Positions 7,917-17,214 are shown, numbered from the stretch's first letter. The stretch is DNA of 64,000 bases from Amycolatopsis mediterranei (GCF_026017845.1 NZ_CP100416.1:5269957-5333956); one strand, 5' to 3'. Notes: generated by a model from the letters alone, not told the origin. Made by a program: numbers and translations.

Positions 7917-8978
7917 ATGTCCCGACGGTTCCTCACCGGCGCAGTGTCGGCCGGGCTGGTGCTGGTCCTGGCCGCGTGCAGCGGTACGACCAAGAACGAC
8001 AACGCCGCCTCCGGCGCGAGTGAGTCCACCGCCGCGGCGAACCCGAACGCCGCGGCGAAGGAGGGCGTCAAGATGGCGTTCCTGCCCAAGCAGCTCAACA
8101 ACCCCTACAGCGACATCGAGGTCAGCGGCGGCAAGGCGGCCCTCGGCGAGCTGAAGGGCGAGTACAAGCTGGTCGGGCCGAACGACGCCAGCGCGTCGTC
8201 GCAGGTCAGCTACATCAACACGCTGATCCAGCAGCAGCAGGACGTCATCGGCATCGCCGCGAACGACCCGAACGCGGTGTGCCCGTCGCTCAACCAGGCC
8301 CGCAGCGCCGGCATCAAGGTCGTCGCGTTCGACTCCGACGCCGCCAAGGACTGCCGCGACGCCTTCATCAACCAGGCCACCACCCAGGGCATCGGCGAGG
8401 CGCTGGCCAAGCAGGCCAAGGACCTCTCCGGCGGCTCCGGCGAGATCGCGGTGCTGTCCGCGACGCCGAACGCGACGAACCAGAACGCCTGGATCGACGT
8501 CCTGAAGAAGGAACTGGCCAAGCCGGAGTACTCGACCCTGAAGCTGGACAAGGTCGCCTACGGCAACGACGACGACCAGAAGTCGTTCCAGGAGGCCCAG
8601 GGCCTGCTGCAGTCGTTCCCGAACCTCAAGGTGATCGTCGCGCCGACGACCGTCGGCATCGCGGCCGCCGCGCGGTACGTCAGCTCGTCGAGCTACAAGG
8701 GCAAGGTCGCGGTGACCGGGCTGGGCACGCCGAACCAGATGCGCGCCTTCGTCAAGGACGGCACGGTGAAGCAGTTCGCGCTGTGGAACCCGGCCGACAT
8801 CGGCTACCTCGCCGCCTACGCCGGCGTGGCGCTCAAGTCCGGCCAGATCACCGGCAAGCAGGGCGAGAAGTTCAAGGCGGGCAAGCTCGGCGACTACACG
8901 ATCGGCGAGAACGGCGAGATCGTTCTCGGCCCGCCGACGACGTTCGACGCGAACAACATCGACAAGTTCAACTTCTGA
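7917..8978 (+). CDS. rhaS: Rhamnose ABC transporter substrate-binding lipoprotein
   Basis: 353 residues. The lipoprotein signal MSRRFLTGAVSAGLVLVLAAC places the lipidated Cys at residue 21, followed by a Ser/Thr/Ala-rich linker. The rest is a type I periplasmic binding fold: MAFLPKQLNNPYSDIEVSGG at the first strand, the IGIAANDPNAVCPSLNQA block and the late GLGTPNQMRAFVKDGTVKQF. This matches the RhaS/RbsB-like sugar binders. GAAAGG at 7903-7908 serves as ribosome binding site. A large nested inverted repeat follows directly after the stop codon and probably helps set higher expression of this abundant component than of the genes downstream. Confidence 0.9.
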   Translation: MSRRFLTGAVSAGLVLVLAACSGTTKNDNAASGASESTAAANPNAAAKEGVKMAFLPKQLNNPYSDIEVSGGKAALGELKGEYKLVGPNDASASSQVSYINTLIQQQQDVIGIAANDPNAVCPSLNQARSAGIKVVAFDSDAAKDCRDAFINQATTQGIGEALAKQAKDLSGGSGEIAVLSATPNATNQNAWIDVLKKELAKPEYSTLKLDKVAYGNDDDQKSFQEAQGLLQSFPNLKVIVAPTTVGIAAAARYVSSSSYKGKVAVTGLGTPNQMRAFVKDGTVKQFALWNPADIGYLAAYAGVALKSGQITGKQGEKFKAGKLGDYTIGENGEIVLGPPTTFDANNIDKFNF

Positions 8979-9072
8979 GAGAACCTTATTCTGGTCAGGC
9001 CGCCGCGCCCCGCGCGCGTACTGCTGATTACCGCGAAAGTCATGCGGCGGCCGACGGCTGAATAAGGTTCTC
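8979..9072. repeat. Nested inverted repeat between rhaS and rhaM
   Basis: GAGAACCTTATTC (8979-8991) is perfectly matched by GAATAAGGTTCTC (9060-9072). Inside it GGCCGCCGC (8998-9006) is matched by GCGGCGGCC (9044-9052). The RNA would fold into a two-tier hairpin starting one base after the rhaS stop codon. There is no T tract, so it is not a classical intrinsic terminator. An mRNA-stabilising or attenuating structure is the likeliest reading, with an inserted small palindromic element as an alternative. Confidence 0.7.
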
Positions 9073-9126
9073 ACTCCCGGCCGGGTCGCGACGGGCGGCC
9101 CGGCCGGGTTCCACCAAGGACGGACT

Positions 9127-9462
9127 GTGCCCCGATACTGCTTCTGCCTGCAGGTCAAGCCCGACCGGAAGGCCGAGTACGCCGAGCGCCACCGCGCCGT
9201 CTGGCCGGAGATGCGGCAGGCCCTGCACGACACCGGCTGGCGCAACTACTCGCTCTTCCTGCGCGAGGACGGCCTGCTGATCGGCTACGTCGAGACCGAC
9301 GACCTCGCCGCCGCGCAGGCCGCCATGGCCAAGACCGAGGTCAACACGCGCTGGCAGGCGGAGATGGCGGAGTTCTTCACCGGCCTCGACGGCAGCGCGC
9401 CCGACGAAGGGTTCCAGCTGCTCGAAGAGGTCTTCCACCTCGACGTCCGGGAAGGACAGTGA
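9127..9462 (+). CDS. rhaM: L-rhamnose mutarotase
   Basis: 111 residues from GTG 9127, a normal length for RhaM. The opening PRYCFCLQVKPDRKAEYAERH, the HRAVWPEM segment with its His, and GWRNYSLFLREDGLLIGYVET are family landmarks. RhaM interconverts the alpha and beta anomers of L-rhamnose in the cytoplasm so that RhaI can use imported sugar at full rate. Its stop codon overlaps the GTG of rhaI (GTGA). Confidence 0.93.
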   Translation: MPRYCFCLQVKPDRKAEYAERHRAVWPEMRQALHDTGWRNYSLFLREDGLLIGYVETDDLAAAQAAMAKTEVNTRWQAEMAEFFTGLDGSAPDEGFQLLEEVFHLDVREGQ

Positions 9463-10634
9463 TCGCCGTGGGCGACTTGACGGCCGTGAAGCAGGCCTTG
9501 CGGGCCCAGCGCATCGAGACGCCGTCGTGGGCGTACGCGAACTCGGGCACCCGGTTCAAGGTGTTCCCGCAGCCCGGTGTCCCGCGGACGCCGGAGGAGA
9601 AGATCGCCGACGCCGCGGTGGTGCACAAGTTCACCGGGGTGGCGCCGAGCGTGGCGCTGCACATCCCGTGGGACAAGGTCGGCGACTACGGCGCCCTGAC
9701 CGCGTACGCGCGGGACCTCGGCGTCGAGATCGGTGCGATCAACACCAACGTCTTCCAGGACGAGGACTACAAACTCGGCTCGGTGACCAACCCCGACCCG
9801 GGCATCCGCCGCAAGGCGACCGACCACCTCCTGGAAGCCATCGACATCATGGACGCGACGGGCTCGCGCGACCTGAAGCTGTGGTTCTCCGACGGCATCA
9901 ACTACCCCGGCCAGGACGACATCCGCGACCGGCAGGACCGGCTCGCGGCGGCGCTTCGCGAGACGTACGAGCGGCTCGGGGACCACCAGCGGATGCTGCT
10001 GGAGTACAAGCTGTTCGAACCCGCCTTCTACGCCACCGACGTCCCGGACTGGGGCACGTCCTACGCCCACTGCATCGAACTGGGGGAGCGGGCCACGGTG
10101 TGCATCGACACCGGTCACCACGCGCCCGGGACGAACATCGAGTTCATCGTCGCGTTCCTGCTGCGGGCCGGGAAGCTCGGCGCGTTCGACTTCAACTCGC
10201 GCTTCTACGCCGACGACGACCTGATGGTCGGGGCCGCGGACCCGTTCCAGCTGTTCCGGATCATGTACGAGATCGTGCGGGCGGACGCCTTGGACCCGGC
10301 GTACGGGATCGCGTTCATGCTCGACCAGTGCCACAACATCGAGGCGAAGATCCCGGCGATCATCCGGTCGGTGATGAACGTCCAGGAAGCGACCGCGAAG
10401 GCGCTGCTCGTGGACCGCTCCGCGTTGCGTGCCGCCCAGCAGGCGGGTGACGTGCTCGCCGCGAACGCCGTGCTGATGGACGCCTACAACACCGACGTCC
10501 GGCCGCTGCTGGCCGAGGTGCGGGCGGACGCCGGGCTCGACCCGGACCCGATCGCGGCCTACCACCGCAGCGGGTACCAGGAGAAGATCGTGGCCGAGCG
10601 CGCCGGCGGCACGCAGGCCGGATGGGGAGCATGA
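9459..10634 (+). CDS. rhaI: L-rhamnose isomerase (RhaI type)
   Basis: 391 residues. The segment ETPSWAYANSGTRFKVFPQPGVPR near the N-terminus and VAPSVALHIPWDKV are characteristic of the Pseudomonas/rhizobial RhaI branch, a TIM-barrel sugar isomerase distinct from E. coli RhaA. Metal-ligand regions are visible as LEYKLFEP (Glu), CIDTGHHAPGTNIEF (Asp/His) and GAFDFNSRFYADDDL. It converts L-rhamnose to L-rhamnulose. It overlaps rhaM by 4 bp and rhaD by 4 bp. The GTG at 9459 was kept; a GTG at 9468 is also possible. Confidence 0.93.
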   Translation: MIAVGDLTAVKQALRAQRIETPSWAYANSGTRFKVFPQPGVPRTPEEKIADAAVVHKFTGVAPSVALHIPWDKVGDYGALTAYARDLGVEIGAINTNVFQDEDYKLGSVTNPDPGIRRKATDHLLEAIDIMDATGSRDLKLWFSDGINYPGQDDIRDRQDRLAAALRETYERLGDHQRMLLEYKLFEPAFYATDVPDWGTSYAHCIELGERATVCIDTGHHAPGTNIEFIVAFLLRAGKLGAFDFNSRFYADDDLMVGAADPFQLFRIMYEIVRADALDPAYGIAFMLDQCHNIEAKIPAIIRSVMNVQEATAKALLVDRSALRAAQQAGDVLAANAVLMDAYNTDVRPLLAEVRADAGLDPDPIAAYHRSGYQEKIVAERAGGTQAGWGA

Positions 10635-12655
10635 GGATGACCGTGCCGGAGCAGCTCATCGCGCGCAGCAACGCGCTGGGGGCCGACCCGCGCAACACCA
10701 ACTACGCCGGCGGTAACACCTCCGCCAAGGGTGCGGTGACCGACCCGGTCACCGGTTCGCCCACCGACGTCCTGTGGGTCAAGGGCTCCGGCGGCGACCT
10801 CGGCACGCTGACCGAGGCCGGGCTGGCGGTGCTGCGGCTGGACCGGCTGCGCGCCCTGGTGGACGTCTATCCGGGCGTCGAGCGCGAGGACGAGATGGTC
10901 GCCGCGTTCGACTACTGCCTGCACGGCCGGGGCGGCGCGGCGCCGTCGATCGACACGGCGATGCACGGTCTCGTGGAGGCCCCGCACGTCGACCACCTGC
11001 ACCCCGACTCGGGGATCGCGCTGGCCACGGCGGCCGACGGCCCGGCGCTGACCAAGGAGTGCTTCGGCGACCGCGTCGCCTGGGTGGACTGGCGACGGCC
11101 GGGATTCCAGCTCGGCCTGGACATCGCCGCGGTCAAGGCGGCCAACCCGCAGGCCATCGGCGTGATCCTCGGCGGCCACGGCATCACGGCGTGGGGCGCC
11201 ACTTCGGAAGAGTGTCAGCGAAACTCGCTGGAGATCATCCGGACGGCTGAAGAGTTCCTCACGTCCCGGGGTGCTCCGGAGCCGTTCGGGCCCGTTGTCC
11301 CCGGGTTCGAAGCGCTGCCTTCGGATGAGCGGCACGCCCGAGCGGCCGCGTTGGCGCCGGTGATCCGCGGGCTGGCGTCGACGGACCAGCGCGTTGTCGG
11401 CCACTACACCGACAGCGACGTCGTGCTCGAGTTCCTCTCCCGCGAGAAGCTCCAGCCGCTCGCCGCGCTGGGCACGTCGTGCCCGGACCACTTCCTGCGC
11501 ACCAAGGTCCGGCCCCTGGTCGTGGACCTTCCGGCGATCGCGCCGCTGGAGGACGTCGTCACGCGGCTGAAGGAGCTGCACGCGGAGTACCGCGACGCCT
11601 ACCGCTCCTACTACGAGCGGCACGCCGACGCCGATTCGCCCGCGATGCGCGGTGCCGACCCGGCCATTGTGCTGGTGCCCGGTGTCGGGATGTTCTCCTT
11701 CGGCAAGGACAAGCAGACCGCGCGGGTGGCGGGGGAGTTCTACGTCAACGCGATCAACGTCATGCGCGGCGCCGAGGCCGTCTCGACCTACGCCCCGATC
11801 CCGGAGAGCGAAAAGTTCCGGATCGAGTACTGGGCCCTCGAAGAGGCGAAGCTGCAGCGGCTGCCGAAGCCCAAGCCGCTCGCCGGGCGGATCGCCCTGG
11901 TCACCGGGGCCGGGTCGGGGATCGGCAAGGCCATCGCGCAGCGGCTCGCGGCCGAAGGCGCCTGCGTGGCCATCGCCGACCTGAACGGGGACGCGGCCGC
12001 GGAGGTCGCCGCGGAGATCGGCGGGACGGCGGTCACCGCCGACGTCACCGACGCGGCGGCGGTCCAGGCCGCGGTGAACACGACCGTGCTGGCGTTCGGG
12101 GGCATCGACCTGGTGGTCAACAACGCCGGGCTGTCCATCTCGAAGCCGCTGCTGGAGACCACCGAACGCGATTGGGACCTGCAGCACGACGTGATGGCGA
12201 AGGGCTCGTTCCTCGTCGCGCAGGCCGCGGCGAAGGCCATGATCGACCAGGGCATCGGCGGGGACATCGTCTACATCTCGTCCAAGAACTCGGTGTTCGC
12301 GGGCCCGAACAACGTCGCTTACGGCGCTGCGAAGGCCGATCAGGCCCACCAGGTGCGGCTGCTGGCGGCCGAGCTCGGCGCCCACGGCATCCGGGTCAAC
12401 GGCGTCAACCCCGACGGCGTCGTCCAGGGTTCGGGCATCTTCGCCGGGGGCTGGGGTGCCCAGCGCGCCGCCGTCTACGGCGTGCCGGAGGAGAAGCTGG
12501 GCGAGTTCTACGCCCAGCGGACCATCCTCAAGCGCGAGGTGCTGCCCGAGCACGTCGCGGCGGCGGTGTTCGCCCTCACCGGCGGCGACCTCACCCACAC
12601 CACCGGCCTGCACGTGCCGGTGGACGCCGGGGTGGCCGCCGCGTTCCTGCGCTGA
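10631..12655 (+). CDS. rhaD: Bifunctional rhamnulose-1-phosphate aldolase/short-chain alcohol dehydrogenase
   Basis: 674 residues with two fused enzymes. Residues 1-390 are a class II (zinc) aldolase: GGNTSAKG near 25, HVDHLHPD with its metal-binding His pair, and GGHGITAWG. Residues 415-674 are a classical SDR: LVTGAGSGIGKAIA binds NAD, NNAG follows, and the YGAAK segment carries the Tyr/Lys of the active site. This fusion (RhaD/RhaEW type, as in Bacillus and actinobacteria) cleaves L-rhamnulose-1-phosphate to dihydroxyacetone phosphate plus L-lactaldehyde and then oxidises or reduces the lactaldehyde. The ATG at 10631 overlaps the rhaI stop (ATGA); an ATG 9 bp earlier is the alternative. 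Confidence 0.92.
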   Translation: MRMTVPEQLIARSNALGADPRNTNYAGGNTSAKGAVTDPVTGSPTDVLWVKGSGGDLGTLTEAGLAVLRLDRLRALVDVYPGVEREDEMVAAFDYCLHGRGGAAPSIDTAMHGLVEAPHVDHLHPDSGIALATAADGPALTKECFGDRVAWVDWRRPGFQLGLDIAAVKAANPQAIGVILGGHGITAWGATSEECQRNSLEIIRTAEEFLTSRGAPEPFGPVVPGFEALPSDERHARAAALAPVIRGLASTDQRVVGHYTDSDVVLEFLSREKLQPLAALGTSCPDHFLRTKVRPLVVDLPAIAPLEDVVTRLKELHAEYRDAYRSYYERHADADSPAMRGADPAIVLVPGVGMFSFGKDKQTARVAGEFYVNAINVMRGAEAVSTYAPIPESEKFRIEYWALEEAKLQRLPKPKPLAGRIALVTGAGSGIGKAIAQRLAAEGACVAIADLNGDAAAEVAAEIGGTAVTADVTDAAAVQAAVNTTVLAFGGIDLVVNNAGLSISKPLLETTERDWDLQHDVMAKGSFLVAQAAAKAMIDQGIGGDIVYISSKNSVFAGPNNVAYGAAKADQAHQVRLLAAELGAHGIRVNGVNPDGVVQGSGIFAGGWGAQRAAVYGVPEEKLGEFYAQRTILKREVLPEHVAAAVFALTGGDLTHTTGLHVPVDAGVAAAFLR

Positions 12656-12671
12656 CTCCCGGAGGAGACCG

Positions 12672-14093
12672 ATGACCCTGGATCGCATCACGCCGCGCAA
12701 GACCCGCGTCGGCCTCGTCTCCGGCGGGCTCGGGGCGTACTGGCCGCAGTTCCCCGCGCTGCTGCCCCAGCTGGAGGCGTCCGCGCGGCGAGTCTCTTCG
12801 CGACTGTCCGAACTGGACTGCGAGGTGATCGACGCCGGGTTCGTCTCGGACGCCGGCGAAGGCGCGGCTGCGGCGGAGAAGCTGCGGGTGGCCGGCTGCG
12901 ACCTGATCGTCGGCTTCCTCACGACGTACCTGACCTCCAGCATGCTGGCGCCGGTCGCGCAGCGGTCGGGGGCGCCGGTGCTGCTGCTGAACCTGCAGCC
13001 CACCGAGGCGATGGACCACGAGTCCTTCGACACCGGCGCGTGGCTGGCCTACTGCGGCGCCTGCCCGCTGCCGGAGATGGCCAACAGTTTCCGGCGCCTG
13101 GGTGTCGAGTTCCGCTCGGTGTCCGGGTACCTCGACGACGAACGCGCGTGGACGCGGATTTCCCGCTGGATCAAGGCGGCCGGGGTCCGGGCGGCGCTGC
13201 GGCACGGCCGGCACGGCCTGCTCGGGCACCTCTACCCGGGCATGATGGACGTCTCCACCGACCCGACGCTGGTCTCGGCCCAGCTCGGCGGGCACGTCGA
13301 GATCCTGGAGGTCGACGACCTGCGGGTGCGCGTGGAGAAGGTCACCGACGACGAGACCGCCGCGCGCGTCGCGCTGGCCCGCGAAGTGTTCACTGTGGAC
13401 GAGTCCGTTGTGGACGAAGACTTCGCCTGGGGCGCGCGAGTTTCGGTGGCCCTCGACCGGCTGGTCGAGGACTTCTCGCTCGACTCGCTGGCCTACTACC
13501 ACCGCGGCCTCGACGGCGAGACCCACGAGCGCGTCGGCGCCGGGTTCATCCTCGGCGCGTCCCTGCTCACCGCGCGCGGCATCCCGGCGGTCGGCGAATA
13601 CGAACTGCGGACCTCCCTGGCCATGCTGGTCATGGACCGCCTCGGCGCCGGCGGCTCGTTCACCGAGCTGCAGGCGCTGAACTTCCGCGACGGCGTGGTC
13701 GAGATGGGCCACGACGGCCCGGCGCACCTCGGGATCAGCGCCCGCAAGCCGCTGCTGCGCGGCCTCGGCGTCTACCACGGCAAGCGCGGCTGGGGCGTGT
13801 CGGTGGAGTTCGACGTCAAGCACGGGCCGGTGACGCTGTGCGGGCTCGGCCAGCGCCGCGACGGGAAGTTCACGCTCATCGCGTCCGAGGGCACGGTCGT
13901 TCCGGGACCGCTGCTGCGAATCGGCAACACGACTTCCCGCGTCGACTTCGGCTGCGACCCGGGTGAGTGGACCGATGCCTGGTCCGCCGGCGGCATCGCG
14001 CACCACTGGGCGCTCGGCACCGGCCACCGCGTCGCCGAGCTGACGGCCGTCGCGGACCTCCTCGGCCTGGAGCTGACGGTGGTCCGCCCGTGA
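12672..14093 (+). CDS. L-fucose/L-arabinose isomerase family protein
   Basis: 473 residues from ATG 12672, with GGAGGAG directly upstream. The opening RVGLVSGGLGAYWPQFPALLP, the LIVGFLTTYLTSSMLAPVAQ block and the C-terminal GHRVAELTAVADLLGLEL resemble the FucI/AraA isomerase fold (N-terminal Rossmann-like, C-terminal beta barrel). It sits inside the rhamnose operon between aldolase and kinase, and its stop overlaps the kinase start. Since RhaI is already present, this protein either isomerises a second sugar (for example L-fucose, L-arabinose or L-lyxose) that shares the downstream kinase and aldolase, or it has another role. Function beyond the family is not known to me. Confidence 0.75.
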   Translation: MTLDRITPRKTRVGLVSGGLGAYWPQFPALLPQLEASARRVSSRLSELDCEVIDAGFVSDAGEGAAAAEKLRVAGCDLIVGFLTTYLTSSMLAPVAQRSGAPVLLLNLQPTEAMDHESFDTGAWLAYCGACPLPEMANSFRRLGVEFRSVSGYLDDERAWTRISRWIKAAGVRAALRHGRHGLLGHLYPGMMDVSTDPTLVSAQLGGHVEILEVDDLRVRVEKVTDDETAARVALAREVFTVDESVVDEDFAWGARVSVALDRLVEDFSLDSLAYYHRGLDGETHERVGAGFILGASLLTARGIPAVGEYELRTSLAMLVMDRLGAGGSFTELQALNFRDGVVEMGHDGPAHLGISARKPLLRGLGVYHGKRGWGVSVEFDVKHGPVTLCGLGQRRDGKFTLIASEGTVVPGPLLRIGNTTSRVDFGCDPGEWTDAWSAGGIAHHWALGTGHRVAELTAVADLLGLELTVVRP

Positions 14094-15499
14094 AGAGAGT
14101 GGCGGCCGTCGACCTCGGCGCGTCCAGCGGGCGCGTGATGGCCGGGACGGCCGGCCCGTCACAGCTGACGGTCGAGGAGGTGCGGCGTTTCCCGAACAGC
14201 GGCGTCCGCGCCGGGCCGGCGCTGTACTGGGACATCCTGGGCCTGTACCGCGAGACCCTGGCCGGGATCCGCGAAGCCGGGCGCCTGGACGGCGTCGGCA
14301 TCGATTCCTGGGCGGTCGACTACGGGCTCCTGGACGACCGCGGCGCGCTGCTCGGCAACCCGGTCCACTACCGCGACTCGCGCACCGAGGGCGTGCCTTC
14401 CCGGGTCGCGTCGAAGGTGGCCGCGCGCGAGCTCTACGACGTGACGGGGCTGCAGCAGCTGCCGTTCAACACGCTGTACCAGCTGGTGTCCGAAGGCGCC
14501 CGGCTCGAGGCGGCGTCGACGCTGCTGCTGATCCCCGACCTGCTGAACTACTGGCTCACGGGCTCGATCGGCGCCGAGCGCACGAACGCGTCGACCACGC
14601 AGCTGTACGACGTCCGCGCGCGAACCTGGGCGGCTTCGCTGGCCTCGCGCGTCGGTATCCCGCCGCGGCTGCTGCCCCCGTTGCGCGACCCGGGGACGGT
14701 GGTGGGCACGGCGGCCGAGCTGTCCGGCCTGCCGGTGGTGGCGGTGGGCTCGCACGACACGGCGTCGGCGGTGGTCGCGGTCCCGGCGGCCCCGGGGACG
14801 AACTTCGCCTACATCTCGTCGGGCACGTGGTCGCTGGCCGGGCTGGAGCTGCCGGCGCCGGAGCTGAGCGACGCGGCGCTGGCGGCGAACTTCACGAACG
14901 AGGGTGGGGTCGACGGCACCATCCGGTTCCTGCGCAACGTGATGGGCCTGTGGGTGCTCTCGGAGACACTGCGCACGTGGTCGTGCCCGGAGGACCTCCC
15001 GGCGCTGCTGACCGCCGCGGCTGCGTCACCCGCGTTGGCGGCGGTGGTGGACATCGACGACCCGGCGTTCCTGCCTCCGGGCGACATGCCATCGCGGCTT
15101 TCGGCGGCCTGCCGCACGACGGGCCAGCGCCTGCCATCCGGCCGGGCGGCCGTGGTCCGCTGCATCGTGGACAGCCTGGCCCTGGCCCACCGCCGGGCGA
15201 TCCGCGCCGCGGCCCGCGTTTCCGGCCGTCCGGTCGACGTGATCCACCTGGTGGGCGGCGGGGCCCGCAACGAGCTGCTGTGCCAGTCGACGGCGGACGC
15301 GTGCGGAGTGCCGGTGCTGGCGGGCCCGGTCGAGGCGGCGGCGCTGGGGAACGTGCTGGTCCAGGCCCGAGCCTTGGGAGAGGACCTGCCGGATCTGGCG
15401 GCGATGCGGGCTTTGGTGCGCGAGACGCAGGAGATCCGCCGTTACGAGCCATCGGGCACCGCGGACTGGGCGGCGGCGGAGGCTCGGCTGCACCGCTGA
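14090..15499 (+). CDS. rhaB: Rhamnulokinase
   Basis: 469 residues from the GTG at 14090, overlapping the previous stop (GTGA). VAAVDLGASSGRVM at the start is the FGGY-kinase phosphate loop, and DSWAVDYGLLDDRGALLGNPVHYRDSRT is diagnostic of rhamnulokinases. The ISSGTWSLAGLE and VGGGARNELLCQSTADACGVPV blocks form the second ATPase lobe. It phosphorylates L-rhamnulose at C1 with ATP, feeding RhaD. It is the last gene of the rha operon and converges on the response regulator gene 33 bp away. Confidence 0.92.
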   Translation: MKRVAAVDLGASSGRVMAGTAGPSQLTVEEVRRFPNSGVRAGPALYWDILGLYRETLAGIREAGRLDGVGIDSWAVDYGLLDDRGALLGNPVHYRDSRTEGVPSRVASKVAARELYDVTGLQQLPFNTLYQLVSEGARLEAASTLLLIPDLLNYWLTGSIGAERTNASTTQLYDVRARTWAASLASRVGIPPRLLPPLRDPGTVVGTAAELSGLPVVAVGSHDTASAVVAVPAAPGTNFAYISSGTWSLAGLELPAPELSDAALAANFTNEGGVDGTIRFLRNVMGLWVLSETLRTWSCPEDLPALLTAAAASPALAAVVDIDDPAFLPPGDMPSRLSAACRTTGQRLPSGRAAVVRCIVDSLALAHRRAIRAAARVSGRPVDVIHLVGGGARNELLCQSTADACGVPVLAGPVEAAALGNVLVQARALGEDLPDLAAMRALVRETQEIRRYEPSGTADWAAAEARLHR

Positions 15500-15532
15500 G
15501 GCGGCTTGCCGCTCGGTCGGGCGTCCTGCTTG

Positions 15533-16141
15533 CTACAGCCAGCCGCGCTCGTCCGCCATTCGCACGGCTTCCACCCGGTTCCGCGCCCCCGTCTTGGCAA
15601 TCGCCGCCGACACGTAATTGCGCACGGTTCCCTCGGACAGGTACAGCCGCGAGGCGATCTCCGCGATCGTCGCCCCGCTTCGCGCCGTGATGAGGACATC
15701 GCGCTCGCGGGCCGTCAGGGGCGACTCGCCCGCCGCCAGCGTGGCCACCGCCAGGGCCGGGTCCACCACCCGCTCTCCCCTTCGGACCCGGCGGATCGCG
15801 TCGGCGAGCACGTCGGCCGGGGCGTCCTTCACCACGAACCCGGCCGCGCCCGCCTCGATCGCGCGCCTGAGGTAGCCGGCGCGGCCGAACGTCGTCAGCA
15901 TGACGATCCGGCAGTCCGGCACCTGCGCCGCCAGCACCGCCGCGGCCGCCAGCCCGTCCAGGCCGGGCATCTCGATGTCGAGCAGGGCGACGTCGGGCCG
16001 GTGCTCGCGCGCCGCCGCGACGACCTCGTCGCCGCGGCCCACCGAGGCGACCACCTCGAAGTCGTCCTCGAGGGCGAGCAGGGCGCACAACGCCTCCCGG
16101 ACCAGCGCCTGGTCGTCGGCCAGCAGCAACCGGATGGTCAT
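15533..16141 (-). CDS. NarL/LuxR-family response regulator
   Basis: 202 residues. The receiver domain (1-120) shows acidic ADDQ at 8-11, the phosphoacceptor Asp55 in LLDIEMPG, Thr near 84 and the KD pair near 105. The LuxR-type helix-turn-helix (about 140-202) reads LTARERDVLITARSGATIAEIASRLYLSEGTVRNYVS. It is the partner of the histidine kinase whose stop codon overlaps its start (ATGA on the minus strand). The pair resembles DesR/DesK and many actinobacterial envelope-stress systems. The target genes are not evident; the small membrane protein upstream in the same operon is a candidate. Confidence 0.9.
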   Translation of the reverse strand: MTIRLLLADDQALVREALCALLALEDDFEVVASVGRGDEVVAAAREHRPDVALLDIEMPGLDGLAAAAVLAAQVPDCRIVMLTTFGRAGYLRRAIEAGAAGFVVKDAPADVLADAIRRVRRGERVVDPALAVATLAAGESPLTARERDVLITARSGATIAEIASRLYLSEGTVRNYVSAAIAKTGARNRVEAVRMADERGWL

Positions 16142-17208
16142 ACCGTCACCCGCAGCCGCCACCCGCGCGGGTGCAGCGGCCCCGCCGAAAAGCCGCCGCC
16201 GGCCGCGAGGACGCGCTCGCGCAGCCCGTCGAGCCCGGAACCCCCGCTCGCGGCCCCGCCCACGCCGTCGTCGACGACCTCCACTGTGGACGCCGAGAGC
16301 GTCACCGAACACCGCGTCGCCCGCGCGTGCCGGGCCACGTTGGTGAGGCCTTCCCGCACCACCCACCCGAAGAGTTCCTGGTGGGCCGAGCCGACCACGT
16401 CGGTGGCCGTCGGCAGGTCCGCGGCGACCCCGCACGCGCGCAGCAGCTCGCGGCCGCGGGCGAGCTCGCCGGCCAACGTGACCTCCCGGTAGCCCGACAC
16501 CGCCGCGCGCACGTCGGTCAACGCCTGCCGCGCCAGCGTCTCGACCGCGGCCATCTCCTCGCCCGCGCGGGCCGCCTCGGCCGTGACCAGCCGGCGGGCC
16601 AGGGTGCTCTTCACCGTGATCGCGGTGAGCGAGTGGCCGAGCAGGTCGTGCAGGTCCCGGGCGATCCGGGTCCGTTCCGCCTCGGAGGCCAGCCGCGCGA
16701 CCTCGGCGCGGGCCTCGACGAGGGCGGTGTTCGCCCGGATCGCCTCGGCGAACGCCGAGACCATGAGCACGGTGAACACGAGCGCGACCGCCTGCGTCCA
16801 CCCGGGCCCGCCCGGCCACGGCCCGAGGACGGCAGCGAGCGCGGCCGCCGCCACCAGCCCGAACGCGACGCGGCGGGGGAGCCGCGGTACGGCCAGCGAA
16901 AGGACGACGGCGGCGAGGAAGAAGGCGTCGGCGTGCGCGAACGGGATCGCGACGGCGAACAGCACGGCGCACCCACCGGTCAGCAGCCAGAACGGCCTGG
17001 CCGCCCGGCGGGCCGCCGCGGCCGCGGCGAGCAGGTACCCGACGGCGAACGCGGCCACGACCAGGCAGCCCACGAAGGCGGCGGTGCCCGCGGAATGCTG
17101 CAGCACGCCCGCCACGGTCACGCCCGGGTAGACGAGCAGGCCGGCGTCGAGCAGCCGCAGCCGCCAGCCGCGCACCCAGCGCTGCACGTCGCTCGTCCCG
17201 TCCACCAC
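16138..17208 (-). CDS. DesK-type sensor histidine kinase
   Basis: 356 residues. About five membrane helices fill residues 20-155. A short coiled segment leads to the HisKA_3 box RTRIARDLHDLLGHSLTAIT with the phosphorylated His187. The HATPase domain follows (EGLTNVARHARA near 275, VEVVDDGVGG and GLDGLRERV), a compact N/G1 arrangement typical of this class. With no extracellular domain it probably senses a membrane-embedded signal. It lies 6 bp after the small membrane protein gene and overlaps the response regulator by 4 bp. Confidence 0.9.
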   Translation of the reverse strand: MVDGTSDVQRWVRGWRLRLLDAGLLVYPGVTVAGVLQHSAGTAAFVGCLVVAAFAVGYLLAAAAAARRAARPFWLLTGGCAVLFAVAIPFAHADAFFLAAVVLSLAVPRLPRRVAFGLVAAAALAAVLGPWPGGPGWTQAVALVFTVLMVSAFAEAIRANTALVEARAEVARLASEAERTRIARDLHDLLGHSLTAITVKSTLARRLVTAEAARAGEEMAAVETLARQALTDVRAAVSGYREVTLAGELARGRELLRACGVAADLPTATDVVGSAHQELFGWVVREGLTNVARHARATRCSVTLSASTVEVVDDGVGGAASGGSGLDGLRERVLAAGGGFSAGPLHPRGWRLRVTV

Positions 17209-17214
17209 GGCACG

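Noticed and set aside
8979..9072. Inverted repeat after rhaS as a transposon or MITE
   Set aside because: No target-site duplication or transposase is visible, so it is kept only as a structured intergenic repeat.
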